Source of the DNA: Candidatus Avisuccinivibrio pullicola
GTDB taxonomy: Bacteria; Pseudomonadota; Gammaproteobacteria; Enterobacterales; Succinivibrionaceae
Reading direction: 5' to 3'
NCBI GenBank assembly: GCA_018713485.1
Contig: DVOQ01000023.1
Location: forward strand, 1 to 51,170
Length of the DNA: 51,170 nt
Shown: positions 35,039 to 44,120 of the stretch, piece by piece
How the letters are laid out: every line of letters starts with the position of its first letter
How positions within the stretch are numbered: the first letter of the stretch is position 1
Program-made: the position numbers and the translations under genes
The notes under the pieces: model-generated
Told to the model about the DNA's origin: nothing
Seen by the model: the letters and a program-made list of their open reading frames with translations, nothing else
Database searches by the model: none

Positions 35039-36636
35039 AAAGCCCCGCGCTTTCCCCTAAGGTGTTCCCCTTCCTGTACCTTGGCGATCCGGGGATCCGT
35101 AACGCTTATTTTTTAGGCGTGGCCGGGCTTACCCTCATGGGCTATCTCACCCTGACCCTGCACCTGAATCTCGCGCTCTTTGCCGCCGCCTTACTGAGAC
35201 TGCGCCCGCGCGCCTTTAGCGCGTTCTACGGCACTGTGTGGTGGACGCTCGCGCTCCTTCTTGTCTACCATGAAAGTTTCCTGCCCCCGCCTTCGGCCCT
35301 TAACGCCAATGCCGCGGACCTTAGCGACTTTTCCGTAAGCTTTATCCTCGATTTTCTAAAAAGCGCGGTAAATCCTAAACTTACTCTCGCGCTGCTAAGC
35401 ACCCTCGTGTTAACCGCGCTCTTGAGTGCCTACGTGCGCCTGACCGTCTTTGCCCTCGGGGCGCTCCTTTTTTCCCTGAACGCAGGCTCCCTCACCGGGA
35501 CACAGGCAGAGTCTGCCACCCTCACGGCAGATCTCTCGGACAATCCCCTTGACATGGAGCTGCCACCCACGGAAGAGAACCTCAACGCCTACCTGAATGC
35601 CTTCTACGCGCATGAAAACACCAGGCGTACGCTCTTTCCGGCCACGCTGCCCTCGGGTAACGGCGACTTTGACATCGTGCTTTTAAATATCTGCTCGCTC
35701 GCCTCCGACGATTTAAGCTACAGCGGCCTTGAGAAGGCTGATTTCCTCTCACGCCTTGACATTACCTTTGAGAACTTTAACAGCGCCACCTCCTACTCGG
35801 GACCTGCCACCTTACGCCTCTTAAAGTCCGCCTGCGGACAGAGCTCCCACGCCTCCCTCTATACCTCCCGCCCCGAATGTGAGCTCTTCACGGCCCTCTC
35901 CCTCCTTAACTTTAAGGAGCAGGCCTTCTTCGATCACAGCGGCACTTTCGGAGATTACCTTAAGTCCCTTAAGGAAGTGGGCGGACTCAGCGCCCCGCTC
36001 GCTGCGCAGCGCGATTACCGCGTCGCCTTAAAGGCCTTTGACGGCGAGGGCATTTACGCCGCCTCCGACGTCTTTAACCACTATTTAAAGGAAGGGCAGG
36101 GCAGAACCGGGGAGAGCACGCTCACCCTCATGAACCTCATCGCTCTGCATGACGGCAATACCGATCTAAGTGGCCGGCCTCTTGACTTTAAAACCCGCGC
36201 CATCTCCTTATTTAAGGATATCTCTGAGTTTATGGAGGCTCTGGAAAAGAGCGGCCGCAAGACCCTGCTTATCGTGATCCCCGAGCATGGCGCGGCCTTA
36301 CGCGGCGATCGCATTCAGCTCTCGCGCCTGCGCGATATCCCCTCGCCGTCCTTAACCCGGGTGCCAGCAGGCCTTAAGTTCGTGGGTCTTAAGCGTCCCC
36401 TCGAGAAACACAGCGTCACCGAACCTGCCTCCTATCAGGCCCTGAGCGAGCTTATTGCCCGCATCTTAAACGGCGGCTTCATGCGAGAGGACTCGACCTT
36501 AAGCACCGTCACGCTTACCTCCCATCTTCCCGTCACGGAGGAAGTCAGCGAAAACGCGAACGCAACCGTCATCCGCTACGCGGACGCTTACTATCTCAGG
36601 CTTGAAAACCGCCCGTGGATCCGCTACCGGCAGTAA
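35017..36636 (+). CDS. bcsG: Cellulose phosphoethanolamine transferase BcsG, copy 2
   Basis: A tandem paralogue of 539 residues with the same architecture: NLALFAAALL helices and LNANAADLSDFSVSFILDFL at the membrane end, then the catalytic domain. The catalytic set is intact: Cys226 (LLNICSLA), Ser261 in canonical ATSYSGPATLRLL, Glu423 and His424 (PEHGAALRGDR). The start is GTG at 35017, preceded by GGAGGG, inside the end of copy 1, which implies translational coupling. Both copies look functional, so the duplication is either specialised (different acceptor or donor) or a dosage effect. Confidence 0.9.
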   Translation: MDPLPPLESPALSPKVFPFLYLGDPGIRNAYFLGVAGLTLMGYLTLTLHLNLALFAAALLRLRPRAFSAFYGTVWWTLALLLVYHESFLPPPSALNANAADLSDFSVSFILDFLKSAVNPKLTLALLSTLVLTALLSAYVRLTVFALGALLFSLNAGSLTGTQAESATLTADLSDNPLDMELPPTEENLNAYLNAFYAHENTRRTLFPATLPSGNGDFDIVLLNICSLASDDLSYSGLEKADFLSRLDITFENFNSATSYSGPATLRLLKSACGQSSHASLYTSRPECELFTALSLLNFKEQAFFDHSGTFGDYLKSLKEVGGLSAPLAAQRDYRVALKAFDGEGIYAASDVFNHYLKEGQGRTGESTLTLMNLIALHDGNTDLSGRPLDFKTRAISLFKDISEFMEALEKSGRKTLLIVIPEHGAALRGDRIQLSRLRDIPSPSLTRVPAGLKFVGLKRPLEKHSVTEPASYQALSELIARILNGGFMREDSTLSTVTLTSHLPVTEEVSENANATVIRYADAYYLRLENRPWIRYRQ

Positions 36637-36648
36637 GGGCGCTAAGCT

Positions 36649-37440
36649 TTAGTCAGAGGCCTTAGCCGCGGCCCCCTCGAGCGCGGCGATAAACTCCCCG
36701 GCGAAGGTCAGATAGGCGCGGGCGCCCAGGGAGGAACGGTCATAGTAAATCACGGGCTTTCCCAAGGCGGAGGCCTCGCTGACCCTCGATGAGTAGGGAA
36801 TGACGGTGTCAAAAACCAGGGGTCCGTCATCCTTTAAGTGCTGACAGGCATCCTCAAAGGTTTCCGAGAGCGCCTCGGGATCGTGCATGGTACGCAGGAT
36901 CCCCAGTACCGCCACGCGCGACAGACCCTCCGCGCGCAGTTTCGCCACGCGGTTTAACAGGGTCTCTACCGCCGCAAGCGAAAGCATCTCGCAGTGAGTG
37001 GGAATGATGAGATAGTCGGCAAAGCGCAGCGCGCTGTCGGTGACGCAGCCCATGGAGGGCGGGCAGTCCAGTAAAATGAGATCGTAAAGGGAGCTAAGCT
37101 CCTGAAAGACCGGCGCGAGAACGACGCTCTCCTCTCCCTCGCGGTGCGCCATGACCGGCAGGGCCGTTAAATCCTCACCCGAAGGCAGCAGATCAAAGCG
37201 TCCCCGTGCATAGGTGACAGGCTCCTCCTTATGTAAGGGACGCCCGACGCTTAAGGCCTCCAGAAGCGGTGAGGGCGAGAGCCTCTTTATGTCAAGGGCC
37301 ACCGTCGCCGATCCCTGGGCGTCCAGATCGACAATGAGAACGCGCCGCCCCGTGATGGCGAGGGCAGAGGCGAGATTGACGGCCGTGGAGGTCTTGGCGG
37401 TGCCTCCCTTGGGATTGGCGATGGCAATTTGAATGGACAT
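36649..37440 (-). CDS. ParA-family ATPase, orphan
   Basis: A 263-residue partitioning-type ATPase. It has a complete deviant Walker A motif (NPKGGTAKTSTAVNLASALA, both lysines, residues 9-28), a DLDAQGSAT switch region and a Walker B strand DLILLDCPPS. There is no N-terminal DNA-binding domain and no parB nearby, which fits a protein that positions cellular machinery on the nucleoid rather than a plasmid partition system. It is convergent with the cellulose operon (12 bases apart) and divergent from the sensor kinase. An AGGA Shine-Dalgarno precedes the ATG. A link to cellulose or flagellar placement is only inferred from position. Confidence 0.85.
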   Translation of the reverse strand: MSIQIAIANPKGGTAKTSTAVNLASALAITGRRVLIVDLDAQGSATVALDIKRLSPSPLLEALSVGRPLHKEEPVTYARGRFDLLPSGEDLTALPVMAHREGEESVVLAPVFQELSSLYDLILLDCPPSMGCVTDSALRFADYLIIPTHCEMLSLAAVETLLNRVAKLRAEGLSRVAVLGILRTMHDPEALSETFEDACQHLKDDGPLVFDTVIPYSSRVSEASALGKPVIYYDRSSLGARAYLTFAGEFIAALEGAAAKASD

Positions 37441-37597
37441 GCGGCTTTTCCTTATTTTAAGCCATGATAATACTCCTAAATCCCCGTTCCCCTGAAGATC
37501 CGGGGCGCTTTAATGCGCGCTTTTCCACCTGCGTCACAACAAAAAGCCTGAGGAAGGATTAGGCTAAAACCATCCCTGGCGGCCTTAAGGAGTTTTT

Positions 37598-40273
37598 ATG
37601 AACGCACGCGACAACCGCTCCATTACCAGCACGCGGCTTAAAAGCCGTGTCGGCCGCATCCACAAATCCCTGACCTCCTATGGGACGATCCTCTTTGTCC
37701 TCTTTATCGCCTTTTCAAGTACCGGCCTGTATTTCCTCAAAAACACCACCATGTCTAATACCCGCGCCACCATCACCGAGATGTCAACGCGGGTGGGTAC
37801 CAAGGCCATTGCCGCCCTCGACCATCAGCAACAGTTTTTAGAGACCGCAGCGCACTATCTTGCCGACAAGCAGCAGGACGCGAAACTCACCGGACGCAAC
37901 ATTGACTATTTAACGTGGCTTAAGGACTGTTACTCACTCCTGTCACGCAATTTCGGCACCGCACACTTTGAGCTGCACGTCTACGTGGACGGCGTGCTCT
38001 ACACCACCGCCTCGCGCGCTCAGGGCGGCATTCTGCCCTTTGACGGGCGCGACGCGCTCTGGTATCAGCGGGCGCTGCAGAATCACGGGCGTACCGTGCT
38101 TATCGATCCCTATACCGATCTCTTCACGGGCACGCGCATCATCACCCTGGCAGCCCGTGTCGGTAACACGCAGAACGTCCTCGCCTGCGATCTCTTCCCC
38201 GAGCTTTCGCGCATCACGGAATTAGATAATCTCCTGCCCCAGGGCTTCTCCTTCTATCTTACCGACAGTCACGGCTATATCGCGGCCTATACCGCCCAGG
38301 GTACCAGCTACCGTGAGGCTCAGGAAACGGTTAACACCTATTTTCTGCCCCTCTTTAACGATCCCGAAACCTTTGCCGCGCGCTCCATCGTCTTCGTGGA
38401 CGCCGAGGAGGAGGATCTTTTAGCCGTGCTCATCCGCGATCCCGTCACGGGCTGGTTCACGGTGCTCACCACCTCCTATGAGAACATGCTCAGGGGCTAT
38501 TACGCCGTCGAGGAACTGTTTATCTTCATGATCGTGGCCTTCCTCGTCATCGGCCTTGGCATGCTCATCCGCGAGCATCATCTTTCCCGTCAGATCGAGG
38601 TCAATCACGAGACCTTAAAGGTGCTCGGCAATTCCTATCAGACCATCGTGCGCATCAACTTTAACCGCGGCACCTACACCCTCTTAAAGGGTTCGGATCT
38701 GCTGCGCGAGCGCTTAAAGAAGCTACCCGAGAGCAAACGCCATAAATATTCCTCCTTAATGCAGGTCATCTGTTCCATCATCTCACCCGAGTTCCGCGAA
38801 TCCTTTGAGGAAAATTACGGTCTCTCCTCGGTGGCGCACTTTGCCATCAACCGCGTGCGCGACGTGGGGCACGATTACCGTTTTGAAACCGCCGAAGGCA
38901 CGCACCTGTGGTATAACGTGCGCATTCTCTTTGACGAATCCCTCGATCTCGAGGAAAGCGTGCTCTCCTTTAAGCTCGTGGACGATGAAAAGCTGCAGGA
39001 ACTCACCGAGCAGAGCCTGCTGCGGGATGCACTGGAGAGCGCGCGGCGCTCCGAGAGCTCCAAAAATGCCTTCTTCGCTTCGGTCTCGCATGACATGCGC
39101 ACCCCCTTAAACGGCATCATCGGCCTGTGCACCCTCGTCTTTGCCCATAAGGAAAGCGAGCTTAAGATCCCCGATCTGCTCGCCTCCTTCAGGAAAATCG
39201 ACTCCTCCTCACGGCAGCTCCTGCAGCTCGTGGACGACGTCCTCGAGGTCTCGCGCCCCACGGAAACCAGAGCACCGGCCCGCGAGAGATTCAATCTTCA
39301 CACCTCCCTGAACGAGGTGCTGGAAATCTTCCGCGTCCAGGCTCTGAACGAACACAAGCACTTTGAGGTAAGCGAAAACATCCGCCATCCCAATGTCATC
39401 GGTGATTTCCCCGTCTTAAGGCAGATCATCAACAATCTCCTCTCCAATGCCTTTAAGTACTCTCAGAAAGAGGCCACCATCTCCTTTAAGATCCGCGAGA
39501 TGGTCGAACTTAAAGGCGCCAATAATTTCAGTATCGAAATCTCCGACACGGGGATCGGCATGAGCGAGGAGTTCATGCAGCATCTCTTCACCCCCTATCT
39601 GCGCGAGGGCAAATTAAAGCATGTCTCCGGCACGGGACTCGGTCTTGTCATCGTGCGTAATTTAGTGACGCGTCTGAACGGCGATCTGCGCGTGACCTCC
39701 AAAGAAGGCGCCGGTACCACCTTCACCGTCATCCTGCCCCTTGAAATTGCCGAGGAAGAGAGCTGCCCCGTGCCCACCCTGTCCTCCCTGCAGGAGGCCC
39801 GTGCACAGGAACCCTCAGTGCCGGCCTCCCCCGCAGAGCTTAAGGGCCTCAGGGTCCTGCTTGCCGAGGACAATGAGCTCAACATGGAAATTGCCACGGA
39901 TATGCTTAATCTCCGCGGCGTCGAGGTCATCCCCGCCGTGAACGGCGAGGAAGCCCTGCGGATCTTCAAAGAACGCGGGGAAGGCTATTTTGACGCCGTG
40001 CTCCTTGACATGCGCATGCCTGTCATGGACGGCTGCGAGACTGCCCTGGCGATCCGAGCCCTGCAGGGTTATTACGCCCGCAAGGTGCCCATTATCGCCG
40101 TCACCGCCAATGCCTTTGCCGATGATATCGCCGCCACGCAGGCGGCGGGCATGGACGCGCATGTCTCCAAACCCATTGACTTCAGGATCTTAGAGAAGGT
40201 CCTAAGCGCCCTGACGCGGGATTTCCGTGCCGGGGAAGGCCCGGGCTTCAGCGTAAGACACAGTAGGCCTTAA
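37598..40273 (+). CDS. CACHE-domain hybrid sensor histidine kinase
   Basis: An 891-residue membrane sensor. Transmembrane helices at about 28-48 and 305-327 flank a periplasmic dCACHE-type ligand domain (WYQRALQNHGRTVLIDPYTDLFTGTRIITLAARV). A PAS-like region (about 345-465), HisKA with FFASVSHDMRTPLNG (phospho-His498), HATPase (NNLLSNAFKYS, DTGIGM, GTGLGL) and a C-terminal receiver domain (VLLAEDNELN, DAVLLDMRMPVMDG, SKPIDF) follow. Because the receiver is attached, phosphate should move on through a separate Hpt protein, encoded next. TAAGGAG precedes the ATG. Confidence 0.93.
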   Translation: MNARDNRSITSTRLKSRVGRIHKSLTSYGTILFVLFIAFSSTGLYFLKNTTMSNTRATITEMSTRVGTKAIAALDHQQQFLETAAHYLADKQQDAKLTGRNIDYLTWLKDCYSLLSRNFGTAHFELHVYVDGVLYTTASRAQGGILPFDGRDALWYQRALQNHGRTVLIDPYTDLFTGTRIITLAARVGNTQNVLACDLFPELSRITELDNLLPQGFSFYLTDSHGYIAAYTAQGTSYREAQETVNTYFLPLFNDPETFAARSIVFVDAEEEDLLAVLIRDPVTGWFTVLTTSYENMLRGYYAVEELFIFMIVAFLVIGLGMLIREHHLSRQIEVNHETLKVLGNSYQTIVRINFNRGTYTLLKGSDLLRERLKKLPESKRHKYSSLMQVICSIISPEFRESFEENYGLSSVAHFAINRVRDVGHDYRFETAEGTHLWYNVRILFDESLDLEESVLSFKLVDDEKLQELTEQSLLRDALESARRSESSKNAFFASVSHDMRTPLNGIIGLCTLVFAHKESELKIPDLLASFRKIDSSSRQLLQLVDDVLEVSRPTETRAPARERFNLHTSLNEVLEIFRVQALNEHKHFEVSENIRHPNVIGDFPVLRQIINNLLSNAFKYSQKEATISFKIREMVELKGANNFSIEISDTGIGMSEEFMQHLFTPYLREGKLKHVSGTGLGLVIVRNLVTRLNGDLRVTSKEGAGTTFTVILPLEIAEEESCPVPTLSSLQEARAQEPSVPASPAELKGLRVLLAEDNELNMEIATDMLNLRGVEVIPAVNGEEALRIFKERGEGYFDAVLLDMRMPVMDGCETALAIRALQGYYARKVPIIAVTANAFADDIAATQAAGMDAHVSKPIDFRILEKVLSALTRDFRAGEGPGFSVRHSRP

Positions 40274-40369
40274 AAGCGTGACTGACTACACACAAAAGAG
40301 CCGTGTGTACAGTTAACATGAGAGCCAGGTAAATGTTATCTAAAGCAGGAGCGCAGTAGCGTAAGAACT

Positions 40370-40720
40370 ATGGATCTGGATGGATTAGCCGCCACTATCG
40401 ACGTGGATGTAGCCGGCAGCGTGGAACGCTTTGCAGGCCACCGGCCCATTTTTGTCAAATATTTAAAGCGCTTCCCCCGTGAAAGCACCTTTACGGCCTT
40501 TCTTGCGGACGCGCAGAGCCGCGATCTGCAGAAGCTCGAAGTCAGCGCCCATACCCTAAAGGGGATCTGCGCCAATTTAGGCCTCGTGTCCCTGGCCCGC
40601 GCCTATGATCGCGTGGTTAAGGATATCCGCGCCTCCAACAGCGACGATCTCGACGCGGCCTTAAGCGAGGCCACCGTCCTGCATCAGCGTACCATCGCGG
40701 CCATTGAGGAGCTCGATTAA
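40370..40720 (+). CDS. Free-standing Hpt phosphotransfer protein
   Basis: A 116-residue protein made of one histidine-phosphotransfer domain. Phospho-His61 is in the motif AHTLKGICANLGL. It is expected to carry phosphate from the hybrid kinase's receiver to the next gene's receiver. It starts 96 bases after the kinase and ends one base before the response regulator's start. The Shine-Dalgarno is poor or distant. Confidence 0.9.
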   Translation: MDLDGLAATIDVDVAGSVERFAGHRPIFVKYLKRFPRESTFTAFLADAQSRDLQKLEVSAHTLKGICANLGLVSLARAYDRVVKDIRASNSDDLDAALSEATVLHQRTIAAIEELD

Positions 40721-40721
40721 A

Positions 40722-41858
40722 TTGATAAAGGCCCCGCCCCATACCATGCTCATCGTGGATGACATTGAGGTCAACCGCGAGATCCTCGATTTGCAGTTTC
40801 AGAACGATTTTCACACCGTGCAGTGTGAGAACGGCCTCGATGCCTTAAGCTATATCCGACGCCACGAGGACGAGATCTGCGCCGTCCTCCTCGACGTGGT
40901 CATGCCCGTCATGGGCGCGGGAGCCTTTTTAGGGCATATCCTTGAGGAAAAGCTCATTGAGGGCGTGCCCGTCTTCATCGTCACCGCCCAGACCGACGAG
41001 CGCATCAATCTCGAAGGCCACGACAGCCGCGTCACCGACATTCTCGAAAAGCCCTTCCGTATCCCCTTTTTAAAAAAGCGCGTCACCTCCCAGGTGGAGC
41101 TCTTTCTCACCCGCCGCTCGCTGGAGCTTAACAATCTGAAGGATCTGCACGGCGCCTATCTCAGGGCCATGCGCTTTGCCCGTCTCAATCTGCGTCTCAT
41201 CTCGGCCCTCAACGCCGCCATCGAATTCCGAGATCTGAGCAAATGCGCCCACGCCACGCGCATGCGTGCCATCACGCGTGAGGTTTACCGCAAGCTGCGC
41301 TCCCTCAACGCCGAAAACTGCGGGAGCATGAGCGATGCCGACATCGAGGCCGTAGCCTACGCCTCCCTCTTTCATGACGTGGGCAAGATTTTCATTCCCG
41401 ACCCCATCCTGAAGAAGCCTTCCCGCCTGACGGACGCCGAATACACCAGGGTTAAGGAGCATGCGCGCCTTGGCGCGGACTTTATCGCCCTGCTAAATCC
41501 GGATCTTGACCACCCCATACTGTCAAAGGCGTATGAGATCTGCCTCCACCATCATGAGCGCGTGGACGGACGCGGTTACCCTGACGGTCTCAGGGGCAGC
41601 GACATTCCCCTCTGTGCCCAGGTCGCGGGCCTTGCCGACGTCTTTGACGCCTTAACCGAAGAACGCTGCTATAAAAAAGCCTCCACTACCGATGAGGCTT
41701 TAGGACTCATCCTGCACGGACAGTGCGGAGCCTTTAACCCCTCACTCCTCGGGGTCTTCGTAAGTCTCGTGCGCGAGATTGACTTTAAGGCCGATCCTCT
41801 GGATCTTGAGGGCCTGACTTTTCTGGAGGGGATTTTAAACGGCGTCCGCTGGATCTGA
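40722..41858 (+). CDS. Response regulator with HD-GYP c-di-GMP phosphodiesterase
   Basis: The output of the phosphorelay; 378 residues. The receiver domain (1-125) has Asp13-Asp14, phospho-Asp58 in AVLLDVVMP and Lys110. The HD-GYP domain (about 165-360) has His218-Asp219 (LFHDVGK), HHHER at 276-280, and GRGYPDGL with the GYP at 285-287, so it should hydrolyse c-di-GMP. I prefer the TTG at 40722, which follows GAGGAG inside the Hpt gene; an upstream TTG (40704) and an ATG (40746, too close to the receiver core) are alternatives. It would oppose the GGDEF proteins of the cellulose locus. Confidence 0.9.
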   Translation: MIKAPPHTMLIVDDIEVNREILDLQFQNDFHTVQCENGLDALSYIRRHEDEICAVLLDVVMPVMGAGAFLGHILEEKLIEGVPVFIVTAQTDERINLEGHDSRVTDILEKPFRIPFLKKRVTSQVELFLTRRSLELNNLKDLHGAYLRAMRFARLNLRLISALNAAIEFRDLSKCAHATRMRAITREVYRKLRSLNAENCGSMSDADIEAVAYASLFHDVGKIFIPDPILKKPSRLTDAEYTRVKEHARLGADFIALLNPDLDHPILSKAYEICLHHHERVDGRGYPDGLRGSDIPLCAQVAGLADVFDALTEERCYKKASTTDEALGLILHGQCGAFNPSLLGVFVSLVREIDFKADPLDLEGLTFLEGILNGVRWI

Positions 41859-42199
41859 GGAGACTTAAAGTCTTCACTTCCTGACGCAGAGTACTATGAT
41901 AACTCAGGCAGAGCCTGTAACTTCACGGCCATCCGGACGGCGCCCTTACGTTCTCACCCGGAGGCTCCGGAAGGGACGGACAGTACGGTTTTAAGCGGCG
42001 CTGCCAGGGTTCTCTCACCACGGCAGTGCCTTCTGTAAAAAAGCGTGCAGGTACTTTTTTTATGGCTTTTGCGGCGTTTTACCGTTATGATTAACGCAAT
42101 GCCTGTTTAAGGCGGTACACCCCTAAACCCGCATCGGATCAGGGCAAGGCCATCACGCTGCGCTGCAGCAATGTTTCATGATTCTGAGGATAAACCTTC
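41859..42199 (+). other. Intergenic region before the PotF-like gene
   Basis: A 9-bp hairpin with one G-T pair (GGCGCTGCC at 41997-42005, GGCAGTGCC at 42022-42030, 16-base loop) lies mid-region and is followed by TTCTGT. It could terminate the phosphorelay operon or fold in the potF leader. A run of T at 42055-42061 precedes a 10-codon ORF without a good Shine-Dalgarno. No consensus promoter stands out. Confidence 0.35.
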
Positions 42200-43324
42200 A
42201 TGAAGAAGATTCTGCTAGCATCCCTCGCCACGGTGGGGCTTACATTAGGCACTCCCGCTCTCGCCGAGGATATCAATATCTGGAACTGGAGCGATTACAT
42301 CGCGGAGTCCACGGTCGCCGATTTTGAAAAGGCCACGGGGCTTAAGGCCAATTACGCGCTCTTTGACTCCAATGAGCTCGTCGAGGCCCGCCTCCTCTCC
42401 GGACACAGCGGCTTTGACGCGGTCATGATGACCTCTTACTACGTGCCAAGGCTTGCCAAAGCCGGGGCACTCACAAAGATCGATCACGCCAAGATCCCCA
42501 ACTGGAACAAGCTCGATCCTAAGCGTATGGAGCTTTTAGCCACCCTCGATGAGGGCAATGCCTACGCCTATCCCTATACCGAGATTTCCCTGGGTATCGG
42601 CTATAACAAGGAGAAAATAGCGGAGATTTTCGGTCCTGACTACAAGGTGGACTCGTGGGATCTGCTCTTTAAAAAGGAAAACTCCGACAAATTAAAGCAG
42701 TGCGGGATCGCCGTTCTCGACTCGCCCATCGAGATCGTCTCAGCCGCCATGCATTATTTAGGCAAGGATCCCAACTCAGAAAAAGCGGATGACTATACCG
42801 AGGCACGTAACCTGCTCACGGCTCTCGCCTCCAACGTCGCCTATTATCACTCCTCGCGCTATATCAATGATCTGGCCGCAGGTGAGGTCTGCGCAGTCAT
42901 CGGTTATTCAGGAGACATCCTGCAGGCGGCCGATCGCGCCAGGCAGGCCCATCAGAACTTCACCATCGAGTACGCCTTTCCCAAAGAAGGCGCTCCGATA
43001 TGGTTTGACTGCTGGGTGATCCCCGCTAACGCCGACAATTACGAGAACGCCCACCGCTGGTTTAATTTCCTGATGCAGGAGGACGTGGCGTCCAATATCT
43101 CCAATGAGACGCGCTACATCCTGCCCGTCACCGGAGCTATCAGCCGGCTTGACGCAGGGCTGCGCGACAACCCTTCCGTAAATCTTCCGCCCGAGCTTCT
43201 GGAAAAGGCCTATTTCATGCTTCCGCCCACGAACCGGGTCTCGCGCATCACCAACAACGTATGGAACTCCATGAAGCTTAACGCAGACTCAGAGGGCAGC
43301 GAGGAAGGAACAGGCTGGGAATAA
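42200..43324 (+). CDS. potF: Putrescine/spermidine-type periplasmic binding protein
   Basis: A 374-residue exported binding protein of the PotD/PotF family. Signal peptide (MKKILLASLATVGLTLGTPALA), then NIWNWSDYIAESTVADFEKATG, GFDAVMMTSYYVPRLAKAG, YPYTEISLGIGYNKE, GYSGDILQAADRA and PKEGAPIWFDCWVIPANA, all typical of PotF. It would deliver a polyamine to an ABC importer, but no potGHI genes are adjacent. GAGGA precedes the ATG. The last 15 residues are acidic. The symbol is by family; specificity is not proven. Confidence 0.85.
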   Translation: MKKILLASLATVGLTLGTPALAEDINIWNWSDYIAESTVADFEKATGLKANYALFDSNELVEARLLSGHSGFDAVMMTSYYVPRLAKAGALTKIDHAKIPNWNKLDPKRMELLATLDEGNAYAYPYTEISLGIGYNKEKIAEIFGPDYKVDSWDLLFKKENSDKLKQCGIAVLDSPIEIVSAAMHYLGKDPNSEKADDYTEARNLLTALASNVAYYHSSRYINDLAAGEVCAVIGYSGDILQAADRARQAHQNFTIEYAFPKEGAPIWFDCWVIPANADNYENAHRWFNFLMQEDVASNISNETRYILPVTGAISRLDAGLRDNPSVNLPPELLEKAYFMLPPTNRVSRITNNVWNSMKLNADSEGSEEGTGWE

Positions 43325-43354
43325 GGATTTAGAACTCAGCAATGAGCTTAGCGC

Positions 43355-43380
43355 AAGGGCCCCGCGGGGCCCTTAACTTT
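43355..43380. terminator. Bidirectional terminator between potF and the acetyltransferase
   Basis: A perfect 20-base palindrome (AAGGGCCCCG and its complement, 43355-43374) between two convergent genes, followed on the plus strand by AACTTT. Confidence 0.65.
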
Positions 43381-43389
43381 CCGGGGTAA

Positions 43390-43890
43390 TCATGCCCGGG
43401 GATTATCCTTAAGCTCGAGAAGCTCAAGGTGCAGCAGCGGGAAATCGCGTCCCCGGCCGTCCTTTTCGGAGCGTCCCACGCGCACGAAACCCTCTTTCTG
43501 ATAGAAGGCGTAAGCCCCGGGGTTATCCTCGTTGACGCTTACCCTGCGCACACCGTACTTTTTAATGCACTGCCCGATAAGGAAATGCCCTGCCCCGCGG
43601 CGCATAAAATCCTGACGGATAAAGAGCATCTCGAGCCTGTCCTCGTCAATGCCCGCAAAACCCACGATCTCAAAGCTGCCGTCCTCTTTCTGCGCCGAGC
43701 ACACAAGAAGCCTGCCTATCTGATATAAGGCTTCCTTGACCACGACGCGCAGAGCCTGACGCTCCCTGTCACTTACGAAGGTGTGCGTACTCCTGACTGA
43801 GCCGTCCCAGAGCTCTAAAAGCTCGGCTACAAGATCATCACTGCGCCAGCCCGGGATCGTGACTTTATACTGTATGTGACTTTCTGTCAT
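43390..43890 (-). CDS. GNAT-family N-acetyltransferase
   Basis: A 166-residue acetyl-CoA-dependent acetyltransferase. The acetyl-CoA site reads MLFIRQDFMRRGAGHFLIGQCI (about 100-122), and VSVNEDNPGAYAFYQKEGFVRVGR is the typical C-terminal motif B. It resembles YjaB/PhnO-type small GNATs; the substrate is unknown. GGGAGGC before the ATG at 43890 fixes the start. It is monocistronic and convergent with potF. Confidence 0.85.
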   Translation of the reverse strand: MTESHIQYKVTIPGWRSDDLVAELLELWDGSVRSTHTFVSDRERQALRVVVKEALYQIGRLLVCSAQKEDGSFEIVGFAGIDEDRLEMLFIRQDFMRRGAGHFLIGQCIKKYGVRRVSVNEDNPGAYAFYQKEGFVRVGRSEKDGRGRDFPLLHLELLELKDNPRA

Positions 43891-44120
43891 AGTGCCTCCC
43901 ACAGCTGTTTACGATTGTTATACAAAGCTTTTTCCTGATTGTAACAAGTTACGGCCGCCTTGCGCCCCTCTTTTTCCATCGGGGGAGCGATTTTTTCTCA
44001 AAAGTGCGCGCACTGGGGCAAAAAACCGCTTTCTCCTGTACGACCCTGACACTCTTTTAGCTCTGTCACATCCCTGAGGGCCGCTTTTTGCTATGCTGTG
44101 AAAGTTAATCAGGAGTTTTT

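Noticed and set aside
42062..42094. Ten-codon ORF with Phe/Tyr residues before the PotF-like gene
   Set aside because: It has no good Shine-Dalgarno, sits in a T-rich stretch and is far from the start of the gene; unlike the aroG leader it has no supporting arrangement.
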